From: Flavobacterium sandaracinum
GTDB lineage: Bacteria > Bacteroidota > Bacteroidia > Flavobacteriales > Flavobacteriaceae
Assembly: GCF_004349135.1 (NCBI RefSeq)
Contig: NZ_SMFN01000015.1
Coordinates: 1 to 64,000 of the forward strand
Length of the DNA stretch: 64,000 nucleotides
Direction of reading: 5' to 3'
The position numbers and the translations under genes were made by a program. How positions within the stretch are numbered: the stretch's first letter is position 1; each line of letters opens with the position of its first letter. Of the stretch, positions 28,751 to 37,355 are shown piece by piece. Under the pieces are notes generated by a model that saw only the letters and a list, made by a program, of their open reading frames with translations, did not search any database and was not told where the DNA came from.

Positions 28751-28758
28751 TAAATTTG
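28751..28758 (+). promoter_or_regulatory. Probable promoter -7 element for the YqeY-type gene
   Basis: TAAATTTG matches TAnnTTTG, and a partial -33 element (GTTG) ends about 20 bases upstream. The predicted leader is ~150 bases, long enough for regulation, but I see no recognised riboswitch in it. Confidence 0.5.
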
Positions 28759-28916
28759 CACTTTCTTAATCCGGTCTTCGTTTCTGTTTTATATCGAAAA
28801 GAAACTTTTTTACTGAAAGACTTTTTAGTATCGCTGGTTTAAAAAATTGTTATCAAAAATACTATTTCAACAATCGATTAACTAATGATCGATTCATCAA
28901 ATTAATAATAAAGAAT

Positions 28917-29366
28917 ATGAGTTTATCAATACAAATCATGGACGAAATCAAAACCGCCATGAGAGCCAAAGATACGGTAGCTTTAGAAGCTCTAAGAGCT
29001 ATCAAATCTGAAATTTTATTGGCGCAGACAGCAACAGGATCAAAAGAAGAAATTACTGCTGACGACGAAATAAAATTGTTGCAAAAGTTAGTAAAAACTC
29101 GAAAAGACAGTGCTAAGATCTTTACAGAACAAAATCGTATGGATTTAGCTGAACCAGAATTAGCTCAAATTGCGGTAATAGAAAAATTCTTACCAGCTCA
29201 ATTAAGCGAAGCGGAAGTAGAAGTTGTAATTGCAAAAATTATTAGTGAAACAGGTGCTTCAGGAATAGCCTCAATGGGTAAAGTGATGGGCTTAGCAGCA
29301 GCGCAATTAGGTGGAACTGCTGAGGGAAAAACTATTTCTACGATTGTTAAAAAGTTACTGACGTAA
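28917..29366 (+). CDS. yqeY: GatB/YqeY domain protein
   Basis: 149-residue, all-helical cytoplasmic protein of the YqeY family, which resembles the tail domain of the GatB amidotransferase subunit and is thought to bind tRNA. Shows the pattern IMDEIKTAMRAKDTVALEALRAIKSEI and the C-terminal MGKVMGLAAAQLGGTAEGKTIS. Its role is not established; conservation next to ftsZ in flavobacteria is from memory. A tRNA gene follows 70 bases later. Confidence 0.92.
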   Translation: MSLSIQIMDEIKTAMRAKDTVALEALRAIKSEILLAQTATGSKEEITADDEIKLLQKLVKTRKDSAKIFTEQNRMDLAEPELAQIAVIEKFLPAQLSEAEVEVVIAKIISETGASGIASMGKVMGLAAAQLGGTAEGKTISTIVKKLLT

Positions 29367-29437
29367 TAATCAAGAATTCTTGTTAATTGATTTTTATTGT
29401 AAATTTAAATCGTTAATCATCATTCTCGAATCAACTT

Positions 29438-29511
29438 GACTGCGTAGTTCAACTGGATAGAATATCAGATTTCGACTCTGAGGGTTGCAGGTTCGAACCC
29501 TGCCGTGGTCA
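29438..29511 (+). tRNA. tRNA-Arg (anticodon UCG)
   Basis: A 74-base cloverleaf. Acceptor GACTGCG pairs with CGTGGTC (two wobble pairs), D stem GTTC/GAAT, anticodon stem TCAGA/TCTGA with loop TTTCGAC giving TCG, five-base variable loop, T stem GCAGG/CCTGC with loop TTCGAAC, discriminator A. CCA is not encoded. It would read CGA (and by wobble other CGN) arginine codons. Confidence 0.95.
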
Positions 29512-29516
29512 CATTA

Positions 29517-29560
29517 AAAAAACCGTAAGTACTACTTAAAGTATTTTACGGTTTTTTTTG
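29517..29560 (+). terminator. Terminator after tRNA-Arg
   Basis: A ~13-bp stem with one bulge (AACCGTAAGTACT with AGTATTTTACGGTT) followed by eight T residues, a few bases past the tRNA. Confidence 0.85.
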
Positions 29561-29662
29561 TCTTTTTTTACCAATCGTTTTTTGAAGGCTTTTTGATAGC
29601 AAACAACTGTATCAAATGCGGATATAAAGTTTCCGTTCTATTATTGAATAGAGATGTTTTTT

Positions 29663-30035
29663 TTATGGTTTTATTGGTTGGTCGATTGTATACTCATTAG
29701 TGGCTTGAATAAGTAACCCATCTTTGATGATGATACGCGGTTCTTCAATAAAGTGTGTGTTAAAAACAGAGATCCGATATTTATTTTTTTTACTTCAATT
29801 TTGAATTCAGCGACAATCGGATGGCGCATTTTGTCACTGAAATTTGTCTTTTTTATAATTCTTGTGGAGTCGGTTTTAAACTCTAATCGTGGATTGCTTT
29901 TGAGTTTGGATATGCTTGTTGAATCCTTGTAAATATAGTTCCAAATGATCAATCCGTCTTCGATACTAAAGTTTTTATTTTGTGCAAATGATATGTTGAT
30001 AATCAATAGAAAAGTGATGAATATTATTTTTTCAT
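29663..30035 (-). pseudogene. Small exported protein gene with two frameshifts
   Basis: Conceptual repair gives a ~123-residue secreted protein: ATG at 30033-30035, signal peptide MKKIIFITFLLIINISFAQ, then a mature part with SIEDGLIIWNYIYKD and C-terminal ATNEYTIDQPIKP, ending at the TAA at 29663-29665. As it stands the ATG reads MKK-stop. Adding one A to the A6 run (30027-30032) and one A to the A8 run (29784-29791) restores the frame throughout. Both lesions are single-base losses in A homopolymers, so a sequencing error or phase-variable tracts are alternatives to true decay. No family is recognised. Confidence 0.75.
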
Positions 30036-30599
30036 TCTTAATTATTTATAATTATTTGCGTTAGTTAACCGTTTTAGTTCTAATGGTAATTCAAAAGAAT
30101 ACCGTCACGACCTCTATATCTCTTTTTAGAAACATTTTAGCGATAAATGACTCCTTTTATGTCCTCTGTAAATTCTCTAGATTAACAGGTTTCATTTGAT
30201 GTATTGTCAGTGCTTTTTTTTCGTGGATTCTTGGCAAATACCCTATTATTAACTGTTAATAAAAAGTTGATTTATGTTATTTATTACGTATAATATATTA
30301 ATCAAAATTCGTAACTGAAATTGAAAATAATAAGAGAGGTTGCATTTGGGGCTGAAATTGTAGCGGTTCCGTTTTGTTGTATAAGTGGTTGGTTAGACCA
30401 AGACAATTTAATTTCTATCGCCTTCTTTTTTATTTATATGAACACGTTGCAAGGTTGGTATTTGTGAAGATTATGAAATTTTACGGCATTAAAAGTTGGT
30501 GCAGTATTTTGTAGTGTGCTTATTTATAGTTTTAGTTTCAGTTCATTTTAAGGTTGAAATAAAACCTACTATCAAAAGTAGTCTGAATTTATTTTCCAA
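30036..30599. other. Gene-poor stretch with a palindrome and possible remnants
   Basis: No intact gene. A 17-base palindrome TTATTAAC-T-GTTAATAA lies at 30246-30262. From about 30320 to 30467 the plus strand reads ~45 codons with a hydrophobic, membrane-like segment (VAFGAEIVAVPFCC...AFFFIYMN) but with no ATG, and it may be the remains of a small membrane protein. Nothing else is recognised. Confidence 0.5.
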
Positions 30600-30632
30600 A
30601 AAAAAAACCTCTAGATTTCTCTAAAGGTTTTA
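30600..30632 (-). terminator. Terminator of rplU-rpmA
   Basis: On the minus strand a 10-bp stem (AACCTTTAGA / TCTAGAGGTT, one G-U pair) capped by GAAA and followed by about ten T residues, just after rpmA. Confidence 0.88.
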
Positions 30633-30653
30633 GTTAATTTGAAGAAAATTCAA

Positions 30654-30920
30654 TTATGCTTCAACTTCGAATGGAAGTATAGAAACATATGATTTGTTAT
30701 CTCTTTTCTTTTGGAACTTAACAACTCCATCTACTCTTGCGTGTAGTGTGTGATCTTTACTAATGTAAACGTTTTCACCTGGATTATGTTTTGAACCTCT
30801 TTGTCTTACGATGATGTTCCCAGCAATAGCAGCTTGACCACCAAATATCTTAACGCCTAAACGTTTTGATTCTGATTCTCTACCATTCTTAGAACTACCG
30901 ACACCTTTCTTGTGAGCCAT
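30654..30920 (-). CDS. rpmA: 50S ribosomal protein L27
   Basis: 88-residue large-subunit protein whose N-terminus reaches the peptidyl-transferase centre. The sequence starts [24 protein letters not shown], as in L27 proteins that need no N-terminal cleavage, and contains [12 protein letters not shown]. It follows rplU by 23 bases in the conserved rplU-rpmA operon and is followed by a terminator. Confidence 0.98.
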   Translation of the reverse strand: MAHKKGVGSSKNGRESESKRLGVKIFGGQAAIAGNIIVRQRGSKHNPGENVYISKDHTLHARVDGVVKFQKKRDNKSYVSILPFEVEA

Positions 30921-30943
30921 GACGTATTAGTTTTATTTTGTTA

Positions 30944-31366
30944 TTATTCTTTTGTGTCTTCTTTTTTAGCTTTAGCTGCCTTTTTCTTTGGAGCTTCAAC
31001 TTCTTCTGTAGTGGCTTCAACTGCTGCTTTTTTAGTAGCTGCTTTCTTTTCACCAAAACCAGTAATACCTTCAATTACAATTTGAGTAAGATATTGTCTG
31101 TGACCGTTTCTCTTTTTGTATCCTTTTCTTCTTTTCTTTTTGAAAACGATAACTTTATCTCCTTTTAAGTGTTGTAACACTTTAGCTTCTACTGAAGCAC
31201 CTTCTATAGCTGGGGCGCCTAAAGTGATAGTTCCGTTATCATCTAATAAAAGAACTTTGTCAAAAGAAACTTTTGAACCTTCTTCATTAGTCAAACGGTT
31301 AACATAAACCTTTAAGTCTTTGCTTACTTTGAATTGTTGCCCTGCTATCTCTACGATTGCATACAT
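30944..31366 (-). CDS. rplU: 50S ribosomal protein L21 with charged C-terminal extension
   Basis: 140-residue large-subunit protein. Residues 1-103 are the L21 domain (MYAIVEIAGQQFKV, KRRKGYKKRNGHRQ, ...TQIVIEGI). The last ~35 residues are an Ala/Lys/Glu-rich low-complexity tail absent from E. coli L21 (103 residues), an extension common in Bacteroidota. First gene of rplU-rpmA, with a good promoter 30 bases upstream. Confidence 0.98.
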   Translation of the reverse strand: MYAIVEIAGQQFKVSKDLKVYVNRLTNEEGSKVSFDKVLLLDDNGTITLGAPAIEGASVEAKVLQHLKGDKVIVFKKKRRKGYKKRNGHRQYLTQIVIEGITGFGEKKAATKKAAVEATTEEVEAPKKKAAKAKKEDTKE

Positions 31367-31396
31367 ACTGAATTGTTTTAATAATTTTTAAGGTTG

Positions 31397-31427
31397 CAAA
31401 TATACAATTAAATATTTACCTCGCAAT
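31397..31427 (-). promoter_or_regulatory. Promoter of rplU-rpmA
   Basis: On the minus strand ATTG, 19 bases, TATATTTG: a near-perfect -33 (TTTG) and perfect -7 (TAnnTTTG) pair with canonical spacing. The leader to the rplU ATG would be ~25 bases. Confidence 0.7.
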
Positions 31428-31603
31428 TTGTTGAAGAAAAAAAACAATCTTTACGCCAGATTTCTTTAGGAATTAGACTTTTAAATAATTTTCATGAAAC
31501 ATCACGATCAACTAATGTTAAATTTTTTGTATCCAAGCCCTTATATTGTAACATAAATACAAAATCCCTACTAATCATTTATATTAACAAAATTATTAAC
31601 CTT

Positions 31604-32929
31604 ATGAAAAATTCATTAATGGCTTTAGGTGCTTTGTTTATGCTAGGAGGAGTCGCTTCTGCGCAAAAAGTAGCTTTTGAGGAATACAAATTAGACAATG
31701 GCTTGCATGTGATTTTGCACAATGACCCATCTGCTCCTACTGTTATTACATCGGTAATGTACCATGTGGGTGCCAAAGACGAAAATCCTGAAAGAACTGG
31801 TTTTGCTCACTTTTTTGAACATTTATTGTTTGAAGGAACCGAGAATATCAAACGCGGTGAGTGGTTTAAAATTGTAACTGGAAACGGTGGTGTAAATAAT
31901 GCAAACACTACAGATGATAGAACGTATTATTATGAGGTTTTCCCTTCTAACAACTTGGAATTAGGTTTATGGATGGAAGCGGAAAGAATGTTACACCCAG
32001 TAATCAATCAAATTGGTGTTGACACTCAAAACGAAGTGGTAAAAGAAGAAAAAAGACTTCGTGTTGACAATCAACCGTACGGAAACTTTTTGGCTGAAGT
32101 AAAAAAGAATATTTTTACAAAACACCCATACCGTTGGGCTACAATTGGGTCAATGAGCCATTTAGACGCTGCAACTTTAGAAGAATTTCAAGCTTTCAAC
32201 AAGAAGTTTTACATCCCCAATAATGCTGTTTTAATTGTTGCTGGTGATTTCAAAAAAGAACAAGCGAAGGAATGGATTCAAAAATATTTTGGTCCTATTA
32301 AAAAAGGAGCGGCTATTCAAAGAGAGACATTTGTTGAAGAACCAATTACTCAAACTATAAAAGCTAAATTTGAAGATGCTAATATCCAAATCCCTGCCAT
32401 CGTAGCAGCGTATAGAACGCCGTCTATGAAAACCAGAGATGCAAGAGTTTTGGACATGATTTCTTCTATTTTAAGTGATGGAAAAAGCTCAAGATTATAC
32501 AAGAAAATAGTTGACGATAAGAAAATGGCTTTGCAGATTGGTGCTTTTAGCAACAACCAAGAAGATTATGGAAGTTATATCATTTACGGTTTGCCACAAG
32601 CTCCAAACACTGCCGAGAATATTCTTGCCGAAATTGACTTGGAGATCGTAAACCTACAAACAGAATTGATTTCTGAAAAAGACTTACAAAAATTACAAAA
32701 TAAATTCGAAAACCAATATGTGAACAGCAACTCAACCATTGATGGTATTGCTGACAACTTGGCTTCTTATCATTTGTTATACGGTGACGTAAACCTAATC
32801 AATACCGAAATCGAAATCTACCAGTCTATTACTCGTGAAGAAATTAGAGATATTGCCAAGAAATATTTAAATCCAAACCAAAGATTAGTTTTGGATTACG
32901 TTCCATCTAAAGACAAAGCTCAAAACTAA
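31604..32929 (+). CDS. M16 zinc peptidase, catalytic subunit, exported
   Basis: 441-residue insulinase-family (M16) protease with an N-terminal signal peptide (about 1-20, cleaved after VASA). The inverted zinc motif HFFEH is present near residue 69, with the downstream Glu (ENEVVKEEKR region) about 75 residues later, so this partner is catalytic. It is probably periplasmic or outer-membrane associated, degrading peptides or processing precursors. The next gene, 12 bases on, is an M16 protein without the zinc motif. Such active/inactive pairs form heterodimers, as in the mitochondrial processing peptidase. Confidence 0.93.
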   Translation: MKNSLMALGALFMLGGVASAQKVAFEEYKLDNGLHVILHNDPSAPTVITSVMYHVGAKDENPERTGFAHFFEHLLFEGTENIKRGEWFKIVTGNGGVNNANTTDDRTYYYEVFPSNNLELGLWMEAERMLHPVINQIGVDTQNEVVKEEKRLRVDNQPYGNFLAEVKKNIFTKHPYRWATIGSMSHLDAATLEEFQAFNKKFYIPNNAVLIVAGDFKKEQAKEWIQKYFGPIKKGAAIQRETFVEEPITQTIKAKFEDANIQIPAIVAAYRTPSMKTRDARVLDMISSILSDGKSSRLYKKIVDDKKMALQIGAFSNNQEDYGSYIIYGLPQAPNTAENILAEIDLEIVNLQTELISEKDLQKLQNKFENQYVNSNSTIDGIADNLASYHLLYGDVNLINTEIEIYQSITREEIRDIAKKYLNPNQRLVLDYVPSKDKAQN

Positions 32930-32940
32930 GATATATCATT

Positions 32941-34989
32941 ATGAAAAAATCAATATTAATTTTATCAAGCTTGTTCTTAACAGTAATCATGCAAGGACAA
33001 ATCATCCCTCAGCCAAAACCCGGAGTCGCTCCAACTATAAAAATTGGAAAACCGGTAACCTTTGAATTAAAAAATGGTTTGAAAGTTATGGTCGTTGAAA
33101 ACCATAAATTACCAAGAGTAGCATTCAGCCTGACTTTAGACAATGATCCGTATGCTGAAGGTGACAAAAAAGGAGTAGCTGACATGACCAGTACTTTAAT
33201 TGGAAGCGGAACTACAAAAATTTCGAAAACAGCTTTCAATGAAGAAGTTGATTTCTTAGGAGCCAACATCAATTTTAGTTCGAACGGTGCTTCAGCAAGC
33301 GCATTATCTAAATATTCTGGCAGAGTTTTAGAGTTAATGGCTGACGGTGCTTTAAACCCAAACTTCACACAAGAAGAATTTGACAAAGAGAAAACGAAAC
33401 TTATCGAAGGATTAAAAGCGAATGAAAAAAGCGTTTCAGCAGTAGCAGCAAGAGTTGTTGATGTTTTGACTTATGGAAAAAACCATCCTGCAGGTGAGTA
33501 TGTAAGCGAAGCTACTTTGAAAAACGTAACTCTTGCCGATGTAAAAGCGAATTACAATACGTATTTTGTTCCAAGTAATGCTTACCTAATTATTGTGGGG
33601 GATGTAAAATTCAACGAAACAAAAAAAATGGTAGAGAAATTCTTTGGATCATGGAAAAAAGCATCTGCTCCTTCGATTTCTTATAGCGATCCAAAAGATG
33701 TTTCCGCTACACAAATCAACTTTATTGACATGCCAAATGCGGTTCAATCAGAAGTTGCTGTGGTAAATATGTCAAATCTTAAAATGACTGATCCGGATTA
33801 TTTTGCAGTTTTAGTTGCGAACCAAATTTTAGGTGGTGACTTTAATAGTTACATTAATATGAACTTAAGAGAAGCTCACGGATGGACGTATGGCGCTAGA
33901 ACAAGTATCTACGGAGACAAACGCGTTTCTACGTTTAATGCTTCTACACAAGTTCGTAATGCAGTAACAGATAGTACCGTTGTTGAGATTTTCAAAGAAT
34001 TCAAAAAAATAAGAACGGAGAAAGTAACTGATGAAATGTTAGCCAGCGTAAAAGCAGGATACATTGGACGATTTGTAATGCAAATTGAAAAACCACAAAC
34101 GGTAGCAGGTTACGCTTTAAGAATCCAAACGCAAAGCTTGCCAGCTGATTTTTATGAAAACTACATCAAAAACATCAGTGCTGTAACTGCAGACGATATT
34201 TTGAGAGTGGCTAATAAATATTTCTTGGCTGACAATAGCAGAATTGTTATTGTAGGTAAAGCAGCGGATGTAGCTTCTGGATTAGAAAAATTAAAGTTTC
34301 CAGTAGCGTACTTCGATAAATACGGAAATGCAACAGCTAAACCAGAATTAAAAAAACCAGTTCCAGCAGGAGTTACTGCCAAAAGCGTTATTGATAATTA
34401 CATCAAAGCTATTGGTGGAGAAAAAGCAGCTTTAGCTGTAAAAACAATCGTAATGAACGGAACTACAACTATTCCACAAGCACCATCACCATTGAATTTC
34501 ACATCTAAAATTGATGCTAAAGGAAAACTAATGGTTGAATTAGCGATGGGAACAATGAGCATAATGAAGCAAGTGGTAAACGAAAAAGGGGCTTACGTAA
34601 TGCAACAAGGGCAACGCCAAAATATCGAAGGAACTATGCTTGCTGATTTGAAAGCTACTGCAACACCTTTTGAAGAATTAGCTCTTTCTAAAAAACAAGG
34701 CTTAACGCTAGAAACAATTGAGTCCATTAATGGAAAAGACGCTTATGCCGTTAAAAACGGTAAAACGACATTGTTTTATGATGTAACTTCTGGTTTAAAA
34801 TTAGCTGAATCTAAAGTGGTAGAACAAGGCGGTCAAAGCATCACTCAAACGACAAGTTATGGAGATTACAAAGAAGTTAAAGGAGTGAAAGTTCCTTTTA
34901 ATATCATCCAAAATGTAGGTTTTGAATTAGACATAAAAATGTCTGACGTAAAAATCAACGAAGGTGTTACAGATGCTGATTTTCAATAA
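32941..34989 (+). CDS. M16-family partner subunit without zinc motif, with C-terminal extension
   Basis: 682-residue exported protein (signal peptide about 1-20). Residues ~40-460 are two M16 domains. The HxxEH site is replaced by a segment ending TSTLIGSGTTK, so it is not catalytic, but it keeps the substrate-binding EAHGWTYGARTSI motif typical of the regulatory subunit. Residues ~475-682 form an additional beta-rich domain without known activity. It should pair with the product of the preceding gene. A terminator follows. Confidence 0.92.
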   Translation: MKKSILILSSLFLTVIMQGQIIPQPKPGVAPTIKIGKPVTFELKNGLKVMVVENHKLPRVAFSLTLDNDPYAEGDKKGVADMTSTLIGSGTTKISKTAFNEEVDFLGANINFSSNGASASALSKYSGRVLELMADGALNPNFTQEEFDKEKTKLIEGLKANEKSVSAVAARVVDVLTYGKNHPAGEYVSEATLKNVTLADVKANYNTYFVPSNAYLIIVGDVKFNETKKMVEKFFGSWKKASAPSISYSDPKDVSATQINFIDMPNAVQSEVAVVNMSNLKMTDPDYFAVLVANQILGGDFNSYINMNLREAHGWTYGARTSIYGDKRVSTFNASTQVRNAVTDSTVVEIFKEFKKIRTEKVTDEMLASVKAGYIGRFVMQIEKPQTVAGYALRIQTQSLPADFYENYIKNISAVTADDILRVANKYFLADNSRIVIVGKAADVASGLEKLKFPVAYFDKYGNATAKPELKKPVPAGVTAKSVIDNYIKAIGGEKAALAVKTIVMNGTTTIPQAPSPLNFTSKIDAKGKLMVELAMGTMSIMKQVVNEKGAYVMQQGQRQNIEGTMLADLKATATPFEELALSKKQGLTLETIESINGKDAYAVKNGKTTLFYDVTSGLKLAESKVVEQGGQSITQTTSYGDYKEVKGVKVPFNIIQNVGFELDIKMSDVKINEGVTDADFQ

Positions 34990-35007
34990 TCAAATCTTTA
35001 ATTAACA

Positions 35008-35046
35008 AACAAAGGCTGTCTATTTTAGGCAGCCTTTGTTATTTTA
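35008..35046 (+). terminator. Terminator of the M16 operon
   Basis: A 13-bp stem (AACAAAGGCTGTC with GGCAGCCTTTGTT, one G-T pair) with 7-base loop and T-rich tail, about 20 bases after the stop. Confidence 0.88.
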
Positions 35047-35144
35047 TACACATTATTAAAAATAAAACCGTCCATTCGCGAATATAAATTCTCATCACTA
35101 TATACATAAAACGATGACTAATCACAACAAACAGACCACTGAGA

Positions 35145-36011
35145 CTATTTCTTGGCAGATAAATACACGCCAATTAAAACAATAAAAGCACCAAAAAACT
35201 GAACTGGCGTCAGCATTTCATTGTCTAATAAACCCCAGCAAAAAGCAACTACAGGAATCAAATACGTTACTGAAGTAGCAAAAACAGTTGAAGACATTTG
35301 GATTAATTTAAAAAATAGAATATTCGCAATTCCAGTTCCTATAACCCCAAGAATCATAATAAACAAAACTGATTCCTGTACTTTCAAATCATGAACCACT
35401 TCAAAAAAACCTGAGAAAAACAAGATGATAAATGCTGGAAAAAACAACACCATAAAATTCCCGGTAGTAATACTCAACGGGCTCAAGTCATGCAAATATT
35501 TTTTGATTAAATTCACATTGACTGCATAGCATATCGAAGCTATTAAAACCAAAATAGCATAGTAATAATTTTGTTCCGGATGATGAATTGCGCCGTTCAA
35601 AATCAACAAGGCGCTTCCTATTAAACCAATTAGAATTCCAAAAATTTGATTTCTCTTGAATTGCAATCCAAAAAAAAGAGCTCCTAAAATTAGCGTATTC
35701 AAAGGAGTCAAAGAATTCAAAATAGAACTCACAGAACTATCAATTTCAGTTTGCGCGATAGCGAATAAATAAGCGGGAATAAAGGTCCCAAATAAAGAGG
35801 TCAGAGCAATGTACTTCCATTTAAATGCTGGAATTTTAGACAAACTTTTAAAGCCGATAAGCACTAAAAAAATAGCTGCAAAAATAATTCGCAACGATCC
35901 CAATTGCAAAGCTGTTAAACCTATTAATCCTTTTTTTATTAAGATAAATGAACTTCCCCAAACTAAGGCAAGAACGACCAAGTACACCCATTTTAACTGC
36001 TTCGATTCCAT
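35145..36011 (-). CDS. EamA/DMT-family transporter
   Basis: 288-residue inner-membrane protein with ten predicted helices in two EamA repeats (about 1-138 and 145-286). Each half has the typical pattern (VWGSSFILIKKGLIGLT in the first; the second ends in FGAFIVLIGVYLSAKK). The drug/metabolite superfamily exports amino acids, nucleosides or other metabolites; the substrate is not predictable here. The gene stands alone, converges on the M16 operon and is divergent from the metal-binding lipoprotein gene. Confidence 0.92.
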   Translation of the reverse strand: MESKQLKWVYLVVLALVWGSSFILIKKGLIGLTALQLGSLRIIFAAIFLVLIGFKSLSKIPAFKWKYIALTSLFGTFIPAYLFAIAQTEIDSSVSSILNSLTPLNTLILGALFFGLQFKRNQIFGILIGLIGSALLILNGAIHHPEQNYYYAILVLIASICYAVNVNLIKKYLHDLSPLSITTGNFMVLFFPAFIILFFSGFFEVVHDLKVQESVLFIMILGVIGTGIANILFFKLIQMSSTVFATSVTYLIPVVAFCWGLLDNEMLTPVQFFGAFIVLIGVYLSAKK

Positions 36012-36120
36012 AAAAATAATTTTGCCCCAAAATTGTAATTATTTTATGAATTAGTGCTTCTTTTTTTAATTAATTTTGCACAACACGAATATGCTTTTAA
36101 TCTTTAAAATTTACATCATA

Positions 36121-36498
36121 ATGAATTTCAAAAAATCAATCGTAACACTAGTCCTTGCAAGTGTTTTATTTGTAGGATGCAAAGAAAAAGAATCCGAAAC
36201 TGTTTCAAAAGAAAGTGCTGAAACAGCTGCTCCAGTCGCTAAAAAAGAAATAGCTGCTGCCAACCTTCAGACGGCGAGTTTTTCTGTTGAAGGAATGACT
36301 TGTGCTGTAGGATGCGCCAAAACAATTCAAGAAGATTTAACAGGGCTCGAAGGAGTTCAAAAAGCAACAGTAGATTTTGATACAAAAATGGCTACGGTAA
36401 CTTTTGACAAAACAGTTCAAACACCAGAAAAACTAACAACAGTTGTAGAAGCTGCTGCTGACGGTAAAACATACAAAGTTTCGAATATGAAGTCATAA
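36121..36498 (+). CDS. HMA-domain lipoprotein, metal-binding
   Basis: 125 residues: lipoprotein signal with modified Cys20, a low-complexity Glu/Ala/Lys linker (21-50), and a heavy-metal-associated domain (52-125). The metal loop is GMTCAVGCAKT, with Cys61 and Cys65 spaced CxxxC rather than the classic CxxC. It probably binds copper or another soft metal at the cell envelope. Start chosen at the ATG giving an ideal lipoprotein signal; an in-frame ATG 45 bases upstream would add 15 unneeded residues. No metal-transport gene adjoins. Confidence 0.88.
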   Translation: MNFKKSIVTLVLASVLFVGCKEKESETVSKESAETAAPVAKKEIAAANLQTASFSVEGMTCAVGCAKTIQEDLTGLEGVQKATVDFDTKMATVTFDKTVQTPEKLTTVVEAAADGKTYKVSNMKS

Positions 36499-36520
36499 AC
36501 CAGATTTTCAAATTCTACAA

Positions 36521-36555
36521 AAAAAAGCATTCGTTACTAGCGAATGCTTTTTTTA
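36521..36555 (+). terminator. Terminator after the HMA lipoprotein
   Basis: A 13-bp stem (AAAAAAGCATTCG with its perfect complement), 7-base loop, T tract. Confidence 0.9.
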
Positions 36556-36786
36556 TTGAAATATCCCGTTGGGTGTAATTCAATTTTTATGTTTTTTAAA
36601 CACATAGAAACATAGTTTGTGTGCATTTTGAAAGTACTTCCATTTTATTCAGAGAGAAAACATTGCTATGTGAATCCAAGTATTGAGCTATTCAACTCTT
36701 TTTTTCTATGGTTCTATGTGGTTAAATTTTTACGTTTAGCTATTAATGTCTTTTCTGTATAATTACATCCAACGGGTTTGAAATAT
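36556..36786. mobile_element. MITE-like element with nested inverted repeats
   Basis: Terminal inverted repeats of 16 bases (36565-36580 and 36761-36776, 15/16 matching: CCCGTTGGGTGTAATT versus CCCGTTGGATGTAATT) enclose ~180 bases without coding capacity. A second, internal pair (ACACATAGAAACATAG against CTATGGTTCTATGTGG) lies at 36600-36615 and 36707-36722. A 9-base direct repeat TTGAAATAT flanks the unit (36556-36564 and 36778-36786), as expected for a target duplication. It sits exactly between the terminator of the preceding gene and the last base of the gldD stop. The family is not identified. Confidence 0.65.
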
Positions 36787-37349
36787 TATTTCCATTTCAG
36801 GGTTTCCATTAGTCGCTGCATATCGTTTTTTATGTAACTAGCCGCAGGCATAATAGAATCATAATTCGGTTTAGCGTAAAAATAAACGGAACCCGTTACA
36901 AAGTGTTTGATGCTATCTGTTGCGTAAAACTGTGCATTTGTTGCCGCATTTCCATCTACTTGATAAAACATTCCGTACACTTTTTTGTTTGCATTTAAAT
37001 ACGGTTGCTCCAGAATATCATCTGCTTTAATCACGTGTTCGTAAGTTAATTTTTGCGCATCACGCAATAGTTCATTGATGTTTTTTGCTACTGGTTTATA
37101 AGTAAGATAAATTGTTGCCTTCATTTTTGGATATGTAATGGTAAAACCACAATCAGTCTCTTTTTTGATAACTGCATCTGCATTCATTTCGAAAGCAAAA
37201 GGACATTCGTTTTCAAAACTCACATATTTTGCTTCGGGATAATCCAATCGTAAGTAACTTGAGGGTTTAGGCAAGACATCGTCTTTACAGCTAAAATTTA
37301 AGAATGACATGGTAATAATTAGCGAAAAAGTGATTATTTTTTTTATCAT
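36786..37349 (-). CDS. gldD: Gliding motility lipoprotein GldD
   Basis: 187-residue lipoprotein (signal peptide ending FLNFSC, Cys21) required for flavobacterial gliding. The mature part shows the GldD pattern PSSYLRLDYPEAKY and C-terminal SIMPAASYIKNDMQRLMETLKW. It follows gldE by six bases and ends the mutY-ssb-gldE-gldD unit, the same order as in Flavobacterium johnsoniae. The biochemical role is unknown. The stop codon abuts the MITE-like element. Confidence 0.95.
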   Translation of the reverse strand: MIKKIITFSLIITMSFLNFSCKDDVLPKPSSYLRLDYPEAKYVSFENECPFAFEMNADAVIKKETDCGFTITYPKMKATIYLTYKPVAKNINELLRDAQKLTYEHVIKADDILEQPYLNANKKVYGMFYQVDGNAATNAQFYATDSIKHFVTGSVYFYAKPNYDSIMPAASYIKNDMQRLMETLKWK

Positions 37350-37355
37350 TAGTAC

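Noticed and set aside
30320..30467. Small hydrophobic frame between the frameshifted gene and rpmA
   Set aside because: No ATG, TTG start only hypothetical, and no recognisable family; kept as a note in the gap entry, not called as a gene.
36076..36120. 15-residue N-terminal extension of the HMA lipoprotein
   Set aside because: Starting at 36121 gives an ideal lipoprotein signal; the extension would bury it.
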